Assembly (NCBI GenBank): GCA_047975215.1
Contig: JBKEDD010000090.1
Coordinates: 8,369-72,368, forward strand
Source: JAGRMG01 sp047975215
GTDB lineage: Bacteria > Pseudomonadota > Alphaproteobacteria > Rhodobacterales > Rhodobacteraceae
DNA: 64,000 nucleotides
Reading direction: 5' to 3'
Under the pieces are notes generated by a model. That model was not told the DNA's origin. It searched no databases and saw nothing but the letters and a program-made list of their open reading frames with translations. The position numbers were made by a program, and so were the translations under genes. Shown here in pieces: positions 31,906 to 39,637 of this stretch (position 1 is its first letter; each line of letters opens with the position of its first letter).

Positions 31906-34464
31906 TCAAATCCTCTGCTCGTCCAGCTTGTGCACAAAGACCTGGTCCAGTTCCAGCTTGGTGGCCATCGTGGGCCAAAGCCGTTCGATCAGGTGGTATT
32001 CCGAGCCGTCATTGGCGATCGGTTCGTCCGGCCAGGGATAATTGGGCCCGAAAAGGGCGTTCATTTCCTCCACGACCTGTCGACGCACCCAGAACATGTT
32101 TCCAACCGGGAACAGAAGCGGGTTTTCCGGCATCGGCCCCGGCAAGCGGTCGGTGAATTTCGGCAGCAGGCGGCGGCTCTCGTTCCAGCCCACGAAATGC
32201 GGATCGAACGGTGCCACAAGGCCAACCCCGTCCTGGGCGAGAGTCGTGACGGCATCCGAGACGGTCTCTTCATCGCCAAGCAGGATCCGCATCAGGAACC
32301 GGCGCCAAACATCACCGCCATCCGTCGATCCGATCGACTTCTTCTGATGCAGGTGGCACCAGAGCTGATCACGATCCGATATCCCGCCCGGCTGAAACAG
32401 GTTCATGAAGGGCAGGATGTCGCGCCCGGTATTTGGAACCAGCTCGATTTCCGGCTTCAGCCCCTCGGCGGCCATGATCCTGCGAATTGCCTCGCCCTTT
32501 TCGTCGGTGTCGGTGGTCACGACGATCCGGCGGGCGTGGTGGTAGATCGCGAACTTCCGCACGTCCTCGGCAAGGTCGTCGGTATAATAGGCATGCAGAT
32601 GGATCGAGAAGGGTGGGAGCGTCACCGCCTCCGTGATCGTATAGGGGGCCAGCCGCATCCGGCTGTGTGTCCAGTTGTCGGAGGCGGCGATTGCCTCTTC
32701 GACATCCTCGAGATCACGCCACACGCGGCGGCGACCATAGCGCAGCATCTTCTCGCGCTCGCGGATGCGGGCCGCGTCAAACTCGGCGTCCGAGGAAGAC
32801 ATGATCGGAACATCGATCTGCGACGCACCGCGCACGAAATATCGCTGGGCGGCAAGCCGTTCTTCCAGGCTGGTTCGAATCGTCTCGAACAGGTCGGGTT
32901 CCGGCTTTTCGGGCGCGTCATCCGAAGTTTTCTTCGGTGGGAGCGCGAGGATCGCCGTAGCCGCAGCTTCGGGATTTCCATATTCAACCGAGATGAACCT
33001 GTCAGAACTGCGGTAGATCTCGTCACCAAAGCCGGATGCCCCCTCGAACTGAACAATTTGGCATCCGTGCTCAAGCGCATCGAATACAACATTGGGCAGC
33101 GGGTCCAGACGCGAAGACATGAACATCGCATCCGCAGCACTCAGCACGTCGAAATAGGCGGGTCCGGCGGGGATGAACACCATGTTGGAGTCTGGTGACC
33201 CCATGCCGATCTCGTTGAAATGATAGGCAAGATATGCTCCGAACGTGAGTTCGTCCGCAACAACGCCATGCCCGATCCAGATGAATACCGTGTCGTCACT
33301 TCGCGGCCGGCAGATCTGGGCCGTCATCGTGAATATGTCGGTGCCCTTGCGCCAATGCGGCTGTCCCGCACCGCATACGACACGTGACTTGCTCAGATCA
33401 CGCCCGAGCAGCTCCGACAGGCACGCTTTGGCCTCCGCCTGCCTCTCGGCGCTGACGCTCCCCGGAATGAAGGGCCGTTGCTGGATGATCATGCTGTCCC
33501 TGGCGATGTCAAACTTGACGTCCTTCATGCGCCCGGCCCAGCTGTTGCGCACATGTTCCGAGGAGAAGATCAACAGATCCGCGAACATTGGAAACAGACT
33601 GACATGAGATGCCGGGAGAGAATACTCGGAATACTCATGCAGATAAGCGGCGAAAGGAATTTCGCGTGCGACAAGAAATGGGATATAACTCCAGGCGACT
33701 GCAGAATTCACGATCGCAAAGTCGATCTTCTTCAGCACCTCTCCCGGAAACAGGTCGAAGTCATGATTGAGCGAACTGCTGATCAGGACCTGACAGCTCG
33801 TTTCCCTGAACTCATTCAGAAGTGGGCCTTCGAGTAGCGTCACGATGATAACATTATGCGTTTTCGCGGCTTCGCGCGCGAGATCGCGTGCTACAATCGG
33901 TGCCCCTGTGCGCGATAGCTCGTGCACTGCAATCAGACAGGTCGGTTGGTCTGGGTTGTATCGCAGCCGACCCTTGTATTGGCCCTTGCGAATATCCCGC
34001 AAGATGCGCCGGCCTTCCTTGGCACCATGACAGGCGTAGTGGATCAGCGGATCGACACCTGCCTCTCGGATGTCCTTGTTCATCTCGAGATAGCTTTCGA
34101 GAGAGAAATCCGAAACCTCGGCATCGACAGGTGCGCCAAGATTTATCAATTCGAACAACAGTTCCACCGCGCCCGGTGCGCCCGCCTTTATGGCGGCTTC
34201 AAGTTCGAGGTCCGTCACCAGATCGCAAATGGGCTGGGAGACATCCGGCCAGGCCGCGATCGTATGGTTGAACGTGTTCGCCGGTTGCCCGGCCGTCCGG
34301 CCAATCTGCTCGAAATGCGACCGCAGATCCTCCGGGCTCCCGGAAACGCCGGGATTGGACCGGGCATAATAGTCGGGGTCGAAACGGAAAGAGGGTCGGA
34401 TCTCTAGCAAACCAGGAATGGCCGCGGCATGTTTTTGCCACAGCAGGTCCAAGTCAGACATCAT
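31906..34464 (-). CDS. Glycosyltransferase fused to RgpF (rhamnan synthesis F) domain
   Basis: 852 residues. Two short FDPDYYARSNPGV / FSLESYLEMNKDI motifs with downstream H-G segments (~30-65 and ~120-160) are of a kind common in alphaproteobacterial glycosyltransferases. A GT4-like domain follows (~165-520; PTCLIAVHELSRTGAPIVAR, GAGQPHWRKGTDIF, SRLDPLPNVVFDALEHG). From ~610 an RgpF domain is clear: FSIHLHAYYTDDL, ELVPNTGRDILPFMN, LWCHLHQKKS, FPVGNMFWVRRQ. It should build and extend a surface polysaccharide. Start is ATG 34464 (ATGA with the upstream stop) or 34461. Confidence 0.82.
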   Translation of the reverse strand: MMSDLDLLWQKHAAAIPGLLEIRPSFRFDPDYYARSNPGVSGSPEDLRSHFEQIGRTAGQPANTFNHTIAAWPDVSQPICDLVTDLELEAAIKAGAPGAVELLFELINLGAPVDAEVSDFSLESYLEMNKDIREAGVDPLIHYACHGAKEGRRILRDIRKGQYKGRLRYNPDQPTCLIAVHELSRTGAPIVARDLAREAAKTHNVIIVTLLEGPLLNEFRETSCQVLISSSLNHDFDLFPGEVLKKIDFAIVNSAVAWSYIPFLVAREIPFAAYLHEYSEYSLPASHVSLFPMFADLLIFSSEHVRNSWAGRMKDVKFDIARDSMIIQQRPFIPGSVSAERQAEAKACLSELLGRDLSKSRVVCGAGQPHWRKGTDIFTMTAQICRPRSDDTVFIWIGHGVVADELTFGAYLAYHFNEIGMGSPDSNMVFIPAGPAYFDVLSAADAMFMSSRLDPLPNVVFDALEHGCQIVQFEGASGFGDEIYRSSDRFISVEYGNPEAAATAILALPPKKTSDDAPEKPEPDLFETIRTSLEERLAAQRYFVRGASQIDVPIMSSSDAEFDAARIREREKMLRYGRRRVWRDLEDVEEAIAASDNWTHSRMRLAPYTITEAVTLPPFSIHLHAYYTDDLAEDVRKFAIYHHARRIVVTTDTDEKGEAIRRIMAAEGLKPEIELVPNTGRDILPFMNLFQPGGISDRDQLWCHLHQKKSIGSTDGGDVWRRFLMRILLGDEETVSDAVTTLAQDGVGLVAPFDPHFVGWNESRRLLPKFTDRLPGPMPENPLLFPVGNMFWVRRQVVEEMNALFGPNYPWPDEPIANDGSEYHLIERLWPTMATKLELDQVFVHKLDEQRI

Positions 34465-34955
34465 TTCCCCCAAGCCAAAATGTCGGCCAGCAGTCCCACC
34501 ACGGCCGCATTATCCAGATTGCGCCCCTCAATATTCCGCAGGAATTCCGGCAACAAGGGGCTGGTTGCGATCATTTCCCCAAGAATGAGCCAAGACAGGT
34601 GACCCGCTGGGTCAAGCTTGGAGCGCACATCATAGTGCGCGATGTCCTCGTGGGGCAGCGGGGTGTTCTCCTGCGCAAGAGGCGCATCGAGATACAACAG
34701 CGGACCCTCCCCATGCTCGAGCCGGCTATGTCGCAGCCAGTTGAGGACATCCGACAGCAAAGCAACCGTATCCTTGGGCGGCTCAAGCCATTCCACGACG
34801 AGACGGTCGGGCGCCGCTTCGATCTGTTGCGCCGTGACGCCCCCGCCAGGTAGAACGACCAGAACTTGCCGCCCGGGCCATTCCGGGAGAGAATCTGTTT
34901 TCTCCATCGTTTTCAACGCAGTAGTGGTGAAGATAAACACTTTTTCCCCGTTCAA
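34461..34955 (-). CDS. Hypothetical 164-residue protein of the polysaccharide locus
   Basis: I do not recognise this protein. It has no signal peptide and no membrane segment. The N-terminus (MNGEKVFIFTTTALKTM, VLVVLPGGGVTAQQI) suggests alternating beta strands and helices like a Rossmann half. It is bounded by a stop/start overlap with the glycosyltransferase and a 24-base gap to the epimerase, so it is co-transcribed with both. A small accessory to the glycosyltransferase is a guess from context only. Confidence 0.6.
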   Translation of the reverse strand: MNGEKVFIFTTTALKTMEKTDSLPEWPGRQVLVVLPGGGVTAQQIEAAPDRLVVEWLEPPKDTVALLSDVLNWLRHSRLEHGEGPLLYLDAPLAQENTPLPHEDIAHYDVRSKLDPAGHLSWLILGEMIATSPLLPEFLRNIEGRNLDNAAVVGLLADILAWGK

Positions 34956-34979
34956 TTGGTAAAACTTGCGACGCGGCCA

Positions 34980-35900
34980 TCAGCTTTGAATCTGGTGTAG
35001 TACCCAATCCCAGCTGCGGGCTATTCCGCTTAGCAAATCGAGCTCGGGCGCCCAGTTGAACGTCGTGCGCGCGCGTGTGACATCCAGCACGGACCGCGGC
35101 ACATCAAAAGCCTGACCCGGCTTGAATACGGGGGTCAGTTCCTGTCCGGTCGTCTTCTGAACCATCTCGATAACATCCAGAACAGATGCTCCCTGGCCTG
35201 AGCCTGCGTTGAACACACCGCAAGCCTGTGAATAGAGCGCCAAGACGCAGAGTTCGGCAAGGTCGGTGACATAGAAGAAATCACGCACCACGCTGCCGTC
35301 GCCCCAGACTTCGATCGGTTCGTTTCTGGCGACACGCCACAGATAGGTTCCGATCACGCCCTGCACGCCTCGATGCCCCTGCCGCGGCCCGTAGGGGTTT
35401 GAAGCACGCAAGGCACAATAGCGAAGCCCGTGCAGTTGGTTCTCCATGAACAGGTATTTCTCGATCGTCGCCTTGACGATTCCATAAGAACTGATCGGTT
35501 GCAGGGGATGGTCTTCGGGAATGGGATCGGCCTTCGGGATACCGTAGACCGTGCCGCCCGAAGACGAATAGATGAGGTTCTTCACGCCCACATGCCGCAT
35601 CCCCTTGATCAGCTTCATCGTACCGATCAGATTGCCCATGATATCCCCAACCGGATCGAGGTTGGAGGTCATGGGGACTGTCGTGCTTGCGAGGTGAACG
35701 ACGCCGTCCATCCCAAGCAGCGCTTCGTTGATCAGTGAACTGTCCGAAAAGCCGCCTTGCACATACTCCACCGATGGAAGCGGATCCCGGTACTGTTCCT
35801 TGCTACGGTCCAGAACCCTGACGCGGGCCCCGCGCGCCAGCAGCGCGTCAACCACATGCGACCCGATGAAGCCGCAACCGCCTACTACCAATATCTTCAT
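34980..35900 (-). CDS. NAD-dependent nucleotide-sugar epimerase/dehydratase
   Basis: 306 residues from the ATG at 35900. It is an extended SDR: NAD site VVGGCGFIGSHVVDALLARG, catalytic Tyr139/Lys143 in SSYGIVKATIEKY with the SSSGGTVYG block before it, and RASNPYGPRQ for substrate binding. It resembles UDP-glucose 4-epimerase and related enzymes that supply activated sugars. Its ATG overlaps the stop of an rfbA fragment (ATGA), so it was once downstream of a complete rfbA gene in the same operon. Confidence 0.88.
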   Translation of the reverse strand: MKILVVGGCGFIGSHVVDALLARGARVRVLDRSKEQYRDPLPSVEYVQGGFSDSSLINEALLGMDGVVHLASTTVPMTSNLDPVGDIMGNLIGTMKLIKGMRHVGVKNLIYSSSGGTVYGIPKADPIPEDHPLQPISSYGIVKATIEKYLFMENQLHGLRYCALRASNPYGPRQGHRGVQGVIGTYLWRVARNEPIEVWGDGSVVRDFFYVTDLAELCVLALYSQACGVFNAGSGQGASVLDVIEMVQKTTGQELTPVFKPGQAFDVPRSVLDVTRARTTFNWAPELDLLSGIARSWDWVLHQIQS

Positions 35901-36100
35901 TCCAATAGTCCACGAAGGTAACAACCATACTCGTCCTTGGTGAACTTCCTGGCGCGCGTCTCTATCTCTGCACGGCCTGTCCAGCCCCGGCCGAACGCAA
36001 TCTCGTCCGGGCTGCCGGGCTGCATCCGCTGCCGCTGCTTGAGCGTGCGCACGAAGTTACCTGCGTCCAGTAGACTGCGGGGGCCACGATGTCGAGTCAG
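35897..36100 (-). pseudogene. rfbA: rfbA (glucose-1-phosphate thymidylyltransferase) C-terminal fragment
   Basis: The reverse frame ending at 35897 reads SLLDAGNFVRTLKQRQRMQP, then SPDEIAFGRGW and KDEYGCYLRGLLE, the C-terminal allosteric part of RmlA/RfbA. About 65 of ~290 codons remain. The break lies near 36100, where an IS5-type scrap begins. RfbA makes dTDP-glucose for rhamnose synthesis, which fits the RgpF partner, but this copy lacks the nucleotidyltransferase domain. Confidence 0.75.
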
Positions 36101-36184
36101 GCATATTGCCGCCCCCTCCGCTTCACCATCAGATTGGCGTTTTTTCCCGGCAGGGCATTGCGCGGCAATGTCCCGAGAGGGCGG

Positions 36185-36305
36185 GGCAGGTGCAGCGGCC
36201 CCTTGGACACGCGATACTCACGGCCAACGTCTTCTGGAGGCTCGACAGCGTGCTGAAGTCAGGCACCGTCCAGTCGAGGCCGACCAAATGTGGCAGGCTC
36301 TCAAC
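36185..36305 (-). mobile_element. IS5-family transposase fragment
   Basis: Reverse-strand codons read ESLPHLVGLDWTVPDF then STLSSLQKTLAVSI and, after a small deletion, SKGPLHL. This is the middle N-terminal block of one IS5-family subgroup (..FVESLLRLxGLDWxVPDFSTL..). No catalytic residues remain. A second fragment of the same block lies at 38352 on the other strand. Confidence 0.65.
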
Positions 36306-36307
36306 GA

Positions 36308-36677
36308 GAGGAGATCTGGCGCCATGTCCACCAGAAGAAATCTCCCGGCGTCTCGTCGTCGGGCGAAATCTGGCGCCGCTTCCTGTTGGCGATACTGCTG
36401 GGCGGCGGTGCCTGTCGTTCCTCGGCGCTAGCCCATATCGCCGCCCTCGGTACGGGTCTTGTCACCGCCTATTGATCCTTACGCTCTTGATTGGGCAAGC
36501 TCGCGCCGTTTGATACCGCAGATCGTGCCCAAGCTGCCGGGACCGATTCGCGAGCATGTGCTTCTGTTCCCGGTCTGCAGCATGTTCCGGATACGCGGAA
36601 ACGTGGTTGCCAAGGTGAACAAGATAACTAAGAAAGGCTACCCTTGGCCAAACGAGTCCATCGGGTGTTCCATTTGA
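36308..36677 (+). pseudogene. Decayed RgpF-domain gene, C-terminal part
   Basis: Forward-strand codons EEIWRHVHQKKSPGVSSSGE and WRRFLLAILLGG correspond to LWCHLHQKKS and WRRFLMRILLGD of the intact gene at 31906-34464. After a frameshift near 36455 the match resumes as PPIDPYALDWASSRRLIPQI, KLPGPIREHVLLFPV and YPWPNESIG. So this is a second, frameshifted copy of the C-terminal RgpF region, lying in opposite orientation to the first. It is followed 48 bases later by a sulfotransferase-like gene, just as the intact copy is. Confidence 0.78.
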
Positions 36678-36725
36678 ATGCTCGCATGTCAGCATTGGAA
36701 AAGCAGCCGCGGGAGAAAAAGTAGC

Positions 36726-38066
36726 GTGAAGATCATTATCCATGTCGGGATGCCCAAGACCGGGTCGAGTTCGATCCAGCAGACCTTCGCCGGTCTCCAA
36801 CATCCCGAACTTGAATATGTCGACTGGATTCCTAGCGGCAACCACTCTGCACTGTTTGTCCTGCTGTTTCACGATTTGGACAAGCTCTCCGAGTATCACG
36901 GCTTCAAGGCGCGCGGTGCGGCGTTCATCCAGACATTACCAGCCTTGCGCGCAGACTGGCATGCGCGGGTCTCGCAACAGCTTGCCAGAACGGGCGACAA
37001 GACGGTGATCTTTTCAGCAGAGGCCATTTCTCGCAAAGACGTCGAATACGCTAGACGACGGTTGCGTGATTTCTTTGCTGGCTGGTCAGACGATATCTCG
37101 GTCATCGGCTATGTCCGCCCGCCCGCGGGTTTCGCGCCCAGCGCCTTTCAGCAAAGGCTGAAAGGCGGGATGATAAAGAATCCTTGTCGTGGTGGTGTAT
37201 CGCCGAACTATCGTCGCCGTTTTGAGACGTTCGACAGAATATTCGGGCGTGATGCCGTAAACCTGAGGGAATTTTCGTCTGATCGTCTGTTGGGCGGTGA
37301 CGTGGTGCAGGATTTTGCGCACCAGATCGGCGTAGGGCCACTGGCCGAAGATCAGAACCTCCGCGCCAATGAAAGCCTGAGCCTTGAAGCGGTCGCACTG
37401 CTCTATGCTCAAAGGAAACTGGGGCAGGGATTCGTTGCGGGTTTTGATCGTGCACATGTCGCGAACAATTCTTTCGTTTCCGGTCTCGCGACCATCGGGC
37501 GCCGCAAATTCGGCTTCTCCCAAAAGTTGCTCGCTCCGCTTCTGGAAAAGGGGCGCGACGACATCGCCTGGATGGAAAAGCGTCTCGGCCATTCGTTTTC
37601 CGAACCCGGGGCGGCAAACCCGGATGCGATCGACTCGCTGGACGACCTGGTTGACATCGCTCTTGGGCAATTCGATGCGGTACAGGACTTGCTGGGCGAA
37701 GATGCCGTGGACGGCCCCGTCACCACCGAAAATCTTGTTCGCGGGCTGGAGCGCCTGCGCGAACGATATTATGAAAAAGCTGCCGCCGCATATCAGGCGG
37801 CACAGTCCTCGCGAAAGAAAGGAAATTCGGCAATGGTGAACAGGGCCGACCGGGCGGAGCCCAGCGAAGAAGAACTGCGCTTGCGCGGAATTCTGGCCAG
37901 GATTCTCTGGCACATCGATCACCAAGACGACATGCCGAGCGACCCGGCGGAGCGCAAGGCGGCATTCGAACCGGTCAACCGAGAGTACCAGAAAAAGGCA
38001 CACTATCTGACCCGTCATCTGAGAAACAATAACCTCATGATAGGCGAAACTGTTTCGCGGGAGTGA
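36726..38066 (+). CDS. Sulfotransferase-like protein, larger paralog
   Basis: 446 residues from a GTG at 36726 with GGGAGA about nine bases upstream. The PAPS-type site IIIHVGMPKTGSSSIQQTF opens the protein; the second site is ISVIGYVRPPAGFAPSAFQQ (the usual RDP is RPP here). The C-terminal ~110 residues are helical and charged (YEKAAAAYQAAQSSRKKGNS). It has the same order, RgpF then sulfotransferase, as the reverse-strand pair. The altered second motif leaves catalytic ability open. Confidence 0.75.
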   Translation: MKIIIHVGMPKTGSSSIQQTFAGLQHPELEYVDWIPSGNHSALFVLLFHDLDKLSEYHGFKARGAAFIQTLPALRADWHARVSQQLARTGDKTVIFSAEAISRKDVEYARRRLRDFFAGWSDDISVIGYVRPPAGFAPSAFQQRLKGGMIKNPCRGGVSPNYRRRFETFDRIFGRDAVNLREFSSDRLLGGDVVQDFAHQIGVGPLAEDQNLRANESLSLEAVALLYAQRKLGQGFVAGFDRAHVANNSFVSGLATIGRRKFGFSQKLLAPLLEKGRDDIAWMEKRLGHSFSEPGAANPDAIDSLDDLVDIALGQFDAVQDLLGEDAVDGPVTTENLVRGLERLRERYYEKAAAAYQAAQSSRKKGNSAMVNRADRAEPSEEELRLRGILARILWHIDHQDDMPSDPAERKAAFEPVNREYQKKAHYLTRHLRNNNLMIGETVSRE

Positions 38067-38634
38067 CCCTGTTCGGTTGCCCCGTGGCCGCCCTTGGGTG
38101 AATGCACGTATCAGAATGGCCGCGACACGCGCCAGAACAAGGGCTTACGATCTAGAGGCATTCAGGCCACGAATGTCTGGCAGTCCCGGCTTGTCTCCGA
38201 TTCCGGCTGCTTGCCTGACAACCCGCGTCTATATCCACTCAGGCAAGGCGGCGCTTTCGCAACACTAAGCGTTCGCTTCGGCGGGGTTCCGATGATGTGA
38301 CCGCACCCCGACGGCATCGATGTGGCAAGGTGGGTCTGCGATGACCCGCGGACGACAGGCTTCGTCGAGAGCCTGCTGCATCTGGTCGGCCCTGACTGGA
38401 CGGTGCCTGACTTCGGCACTCGATAGCGCCGCCTGCCGCCACAGGCAGGTCGAGGCGTTCGCTCAGATCGACGCAGAGGAGAGGGCCCTATTCTCAGCAT
38501 CAAAGCCGCCTGATCGCGCGGCCCCGGGCCATCCATTCCAATACCGGCTTGACGGACGTGACCGATGCGGCTGGATTTCACGAACTTCGGTCTTCGTGCT
38601 ATGAACTCACGTTGACGTTCAGGGAGTGGCAGGC
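38067..38634. other. Intergenic debris region
   Basis: 568 bases without an intact gene. The only recognisable part is the IS5-type scrap at 38352-38420. GC is high and several open frames exist on both strands, but none shows family motifs or a convincing ribosome site. Confidence 0.5.
38352..38420 (+). mobile_element. IS5-family transposase fragment, inverted relative to the one at 36.2 kb
   Basis: Codons read TTGFVESLLHLVGPDWTVPD then FGTR, followed by a stop. This matches the block in the 36185-36305 fragment, on the opposite strand. The two scraps bracket the decayed RgpF copy and its sulfotransferase. Confidence 0.6.
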
Positions 38635-39498
38635 GTGGACACGATACTGGTAGCAACCGATTTTTCCAATCGCTCGGATCTTGCGCTGGCACGGGCAGGG
38701 CTGATCTCCACGCGGACCGCTGCCCGGCTGCATCTCGTTCATGTCGTCGATGATGATCAGAAGCGGCAGATCGTCGATGGTGAAGTCGATGCCTCCCGAC
38801 AATTGCTGACGGAAGAAGCCGAGCGACTGATGGAAACCGGCGTGCCGCGCTGCACCTTTGATGTCGTTCTGGGTGATCCGTTCGCAGGGATCATTTCCGC
38901 CGCTGAAGGGCTGCGCCCCGATCTTGTCGTTCTGGGCGCGCATCGCCGGAAACTGCTTCGCGGTATTTTCGTCGGCACTACCGCACAGAGAACCATTCGC
39001 CGCACGAAATGGCCGATCCTGATGGTTAATGCGATTCCTCAACAGGACTATCACAACGCTTTGCTGGCGAGTGATCTTTCAAAGATCTCGCGTGACGCGG
39101 CGGCGCAGCTATTGGAACTGGGTCTTGTCGATCCACGCTCCATTGCGCTGCTGCATGTCTTCGACGCACCAGCCCAGAACCTGATGATGCGAGGTACGAT
39201 CACGACGCTGGAAATGAACAGCTATCTTGATTCGTTGCAGGTCGAGGCCGATAAAGCACTTGCCGGGTTCGCCGCCGCGCTCGGCATGGACGGTGCCGAG
39301 CGGATCGCGCGGCATAAGAACGCGGGCATATTCACGGTGATCCTCGATACCGCGGCGATGATACTGGCCGATCTCGTCATCGTCGCCAGCCAGGGAAAGG
39401 CCAGCTTTCAGAAGGTATTTCTTGGCAGCGTCGCCGAGGAAGTCCTGCGCCACGCCGACCGCGACGTCTTGGTCATTCCGCCCCGCCCGGGCAACTGA
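38635..39498 (+). CDS. Universal stress protein, tandem UspA domains
   Basis: 287 residues from a GTG at 38635, eight bases after AGGGAG; a GTG nine bases earlier abuts that site and is less likely. Two Usp domains are visible: residues ~1-140 (TILVATDFSNRSDLALARAG, ending RTIRRTKWPILMVNA) and ~145-287 (NALLASDLSKISRDAAAQLL, ending VLRHADRDVLVIPP). The ATP-binding G-2X-G-9X-G(S/T) motif is partly kept in the second domain (ASQGKASFQKVFLGSVAEEV). Such proteins help survival under energy or oxidative stress. A cation/proton antiporter gene follows. Confidence 0.88.
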   Translation: MDTILVATDFSNRSDLALARAGLISTRTAARLHLVHVVDDDQKRQIVDGEVDASRQLLTEEAERLMETGVPRCTFDVVLGDPFAGIISAAEGLRPDLVVLGAHRRKLLRGIFVGTTAQRTIRRTKWPILMVNAIPQQDYHNALLASDLSKISRDAAAQLLELGLVDPRSIALLHVFDAPAQNLMMRGTITTLEMNSYLDSLQVEADKALAGFAAALGMDGAERIARHKNAGIFTVILDTAAMILADLVIVASQGKASFQKVFLGSVAEEVLRHADRDVLVIPPRPGN

Positions 39499-39501
39499 AA
39501 C

Positions 39502-39571
39502 GGCGGCAGGCGACCGGAGTGCCGCCTGCATGCGATCGGGCGGCCCGGTTGCGCACTGCATCGGCCCGATC
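39502..39571 (+). terminator. Two hairpins after the usp gene
   Basis: GGCGGCA (39502-39508) pairs with TGCCGCC (39520-39526), and GATCGGGC (39534-39541) pairs with GCCCGATC (39564-39571). The first begins three bases after the usp stop. No T-run; likely terminator or mRNA-stabilising structures. Confidence 0.45.
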
Positions 39572-39637
39572 CACCCCAATATCGGGAAATTCTGACCGGG
39601 ATCAGCGCGCACGGTACTTGGTGCTTTCTCGGGGGCA

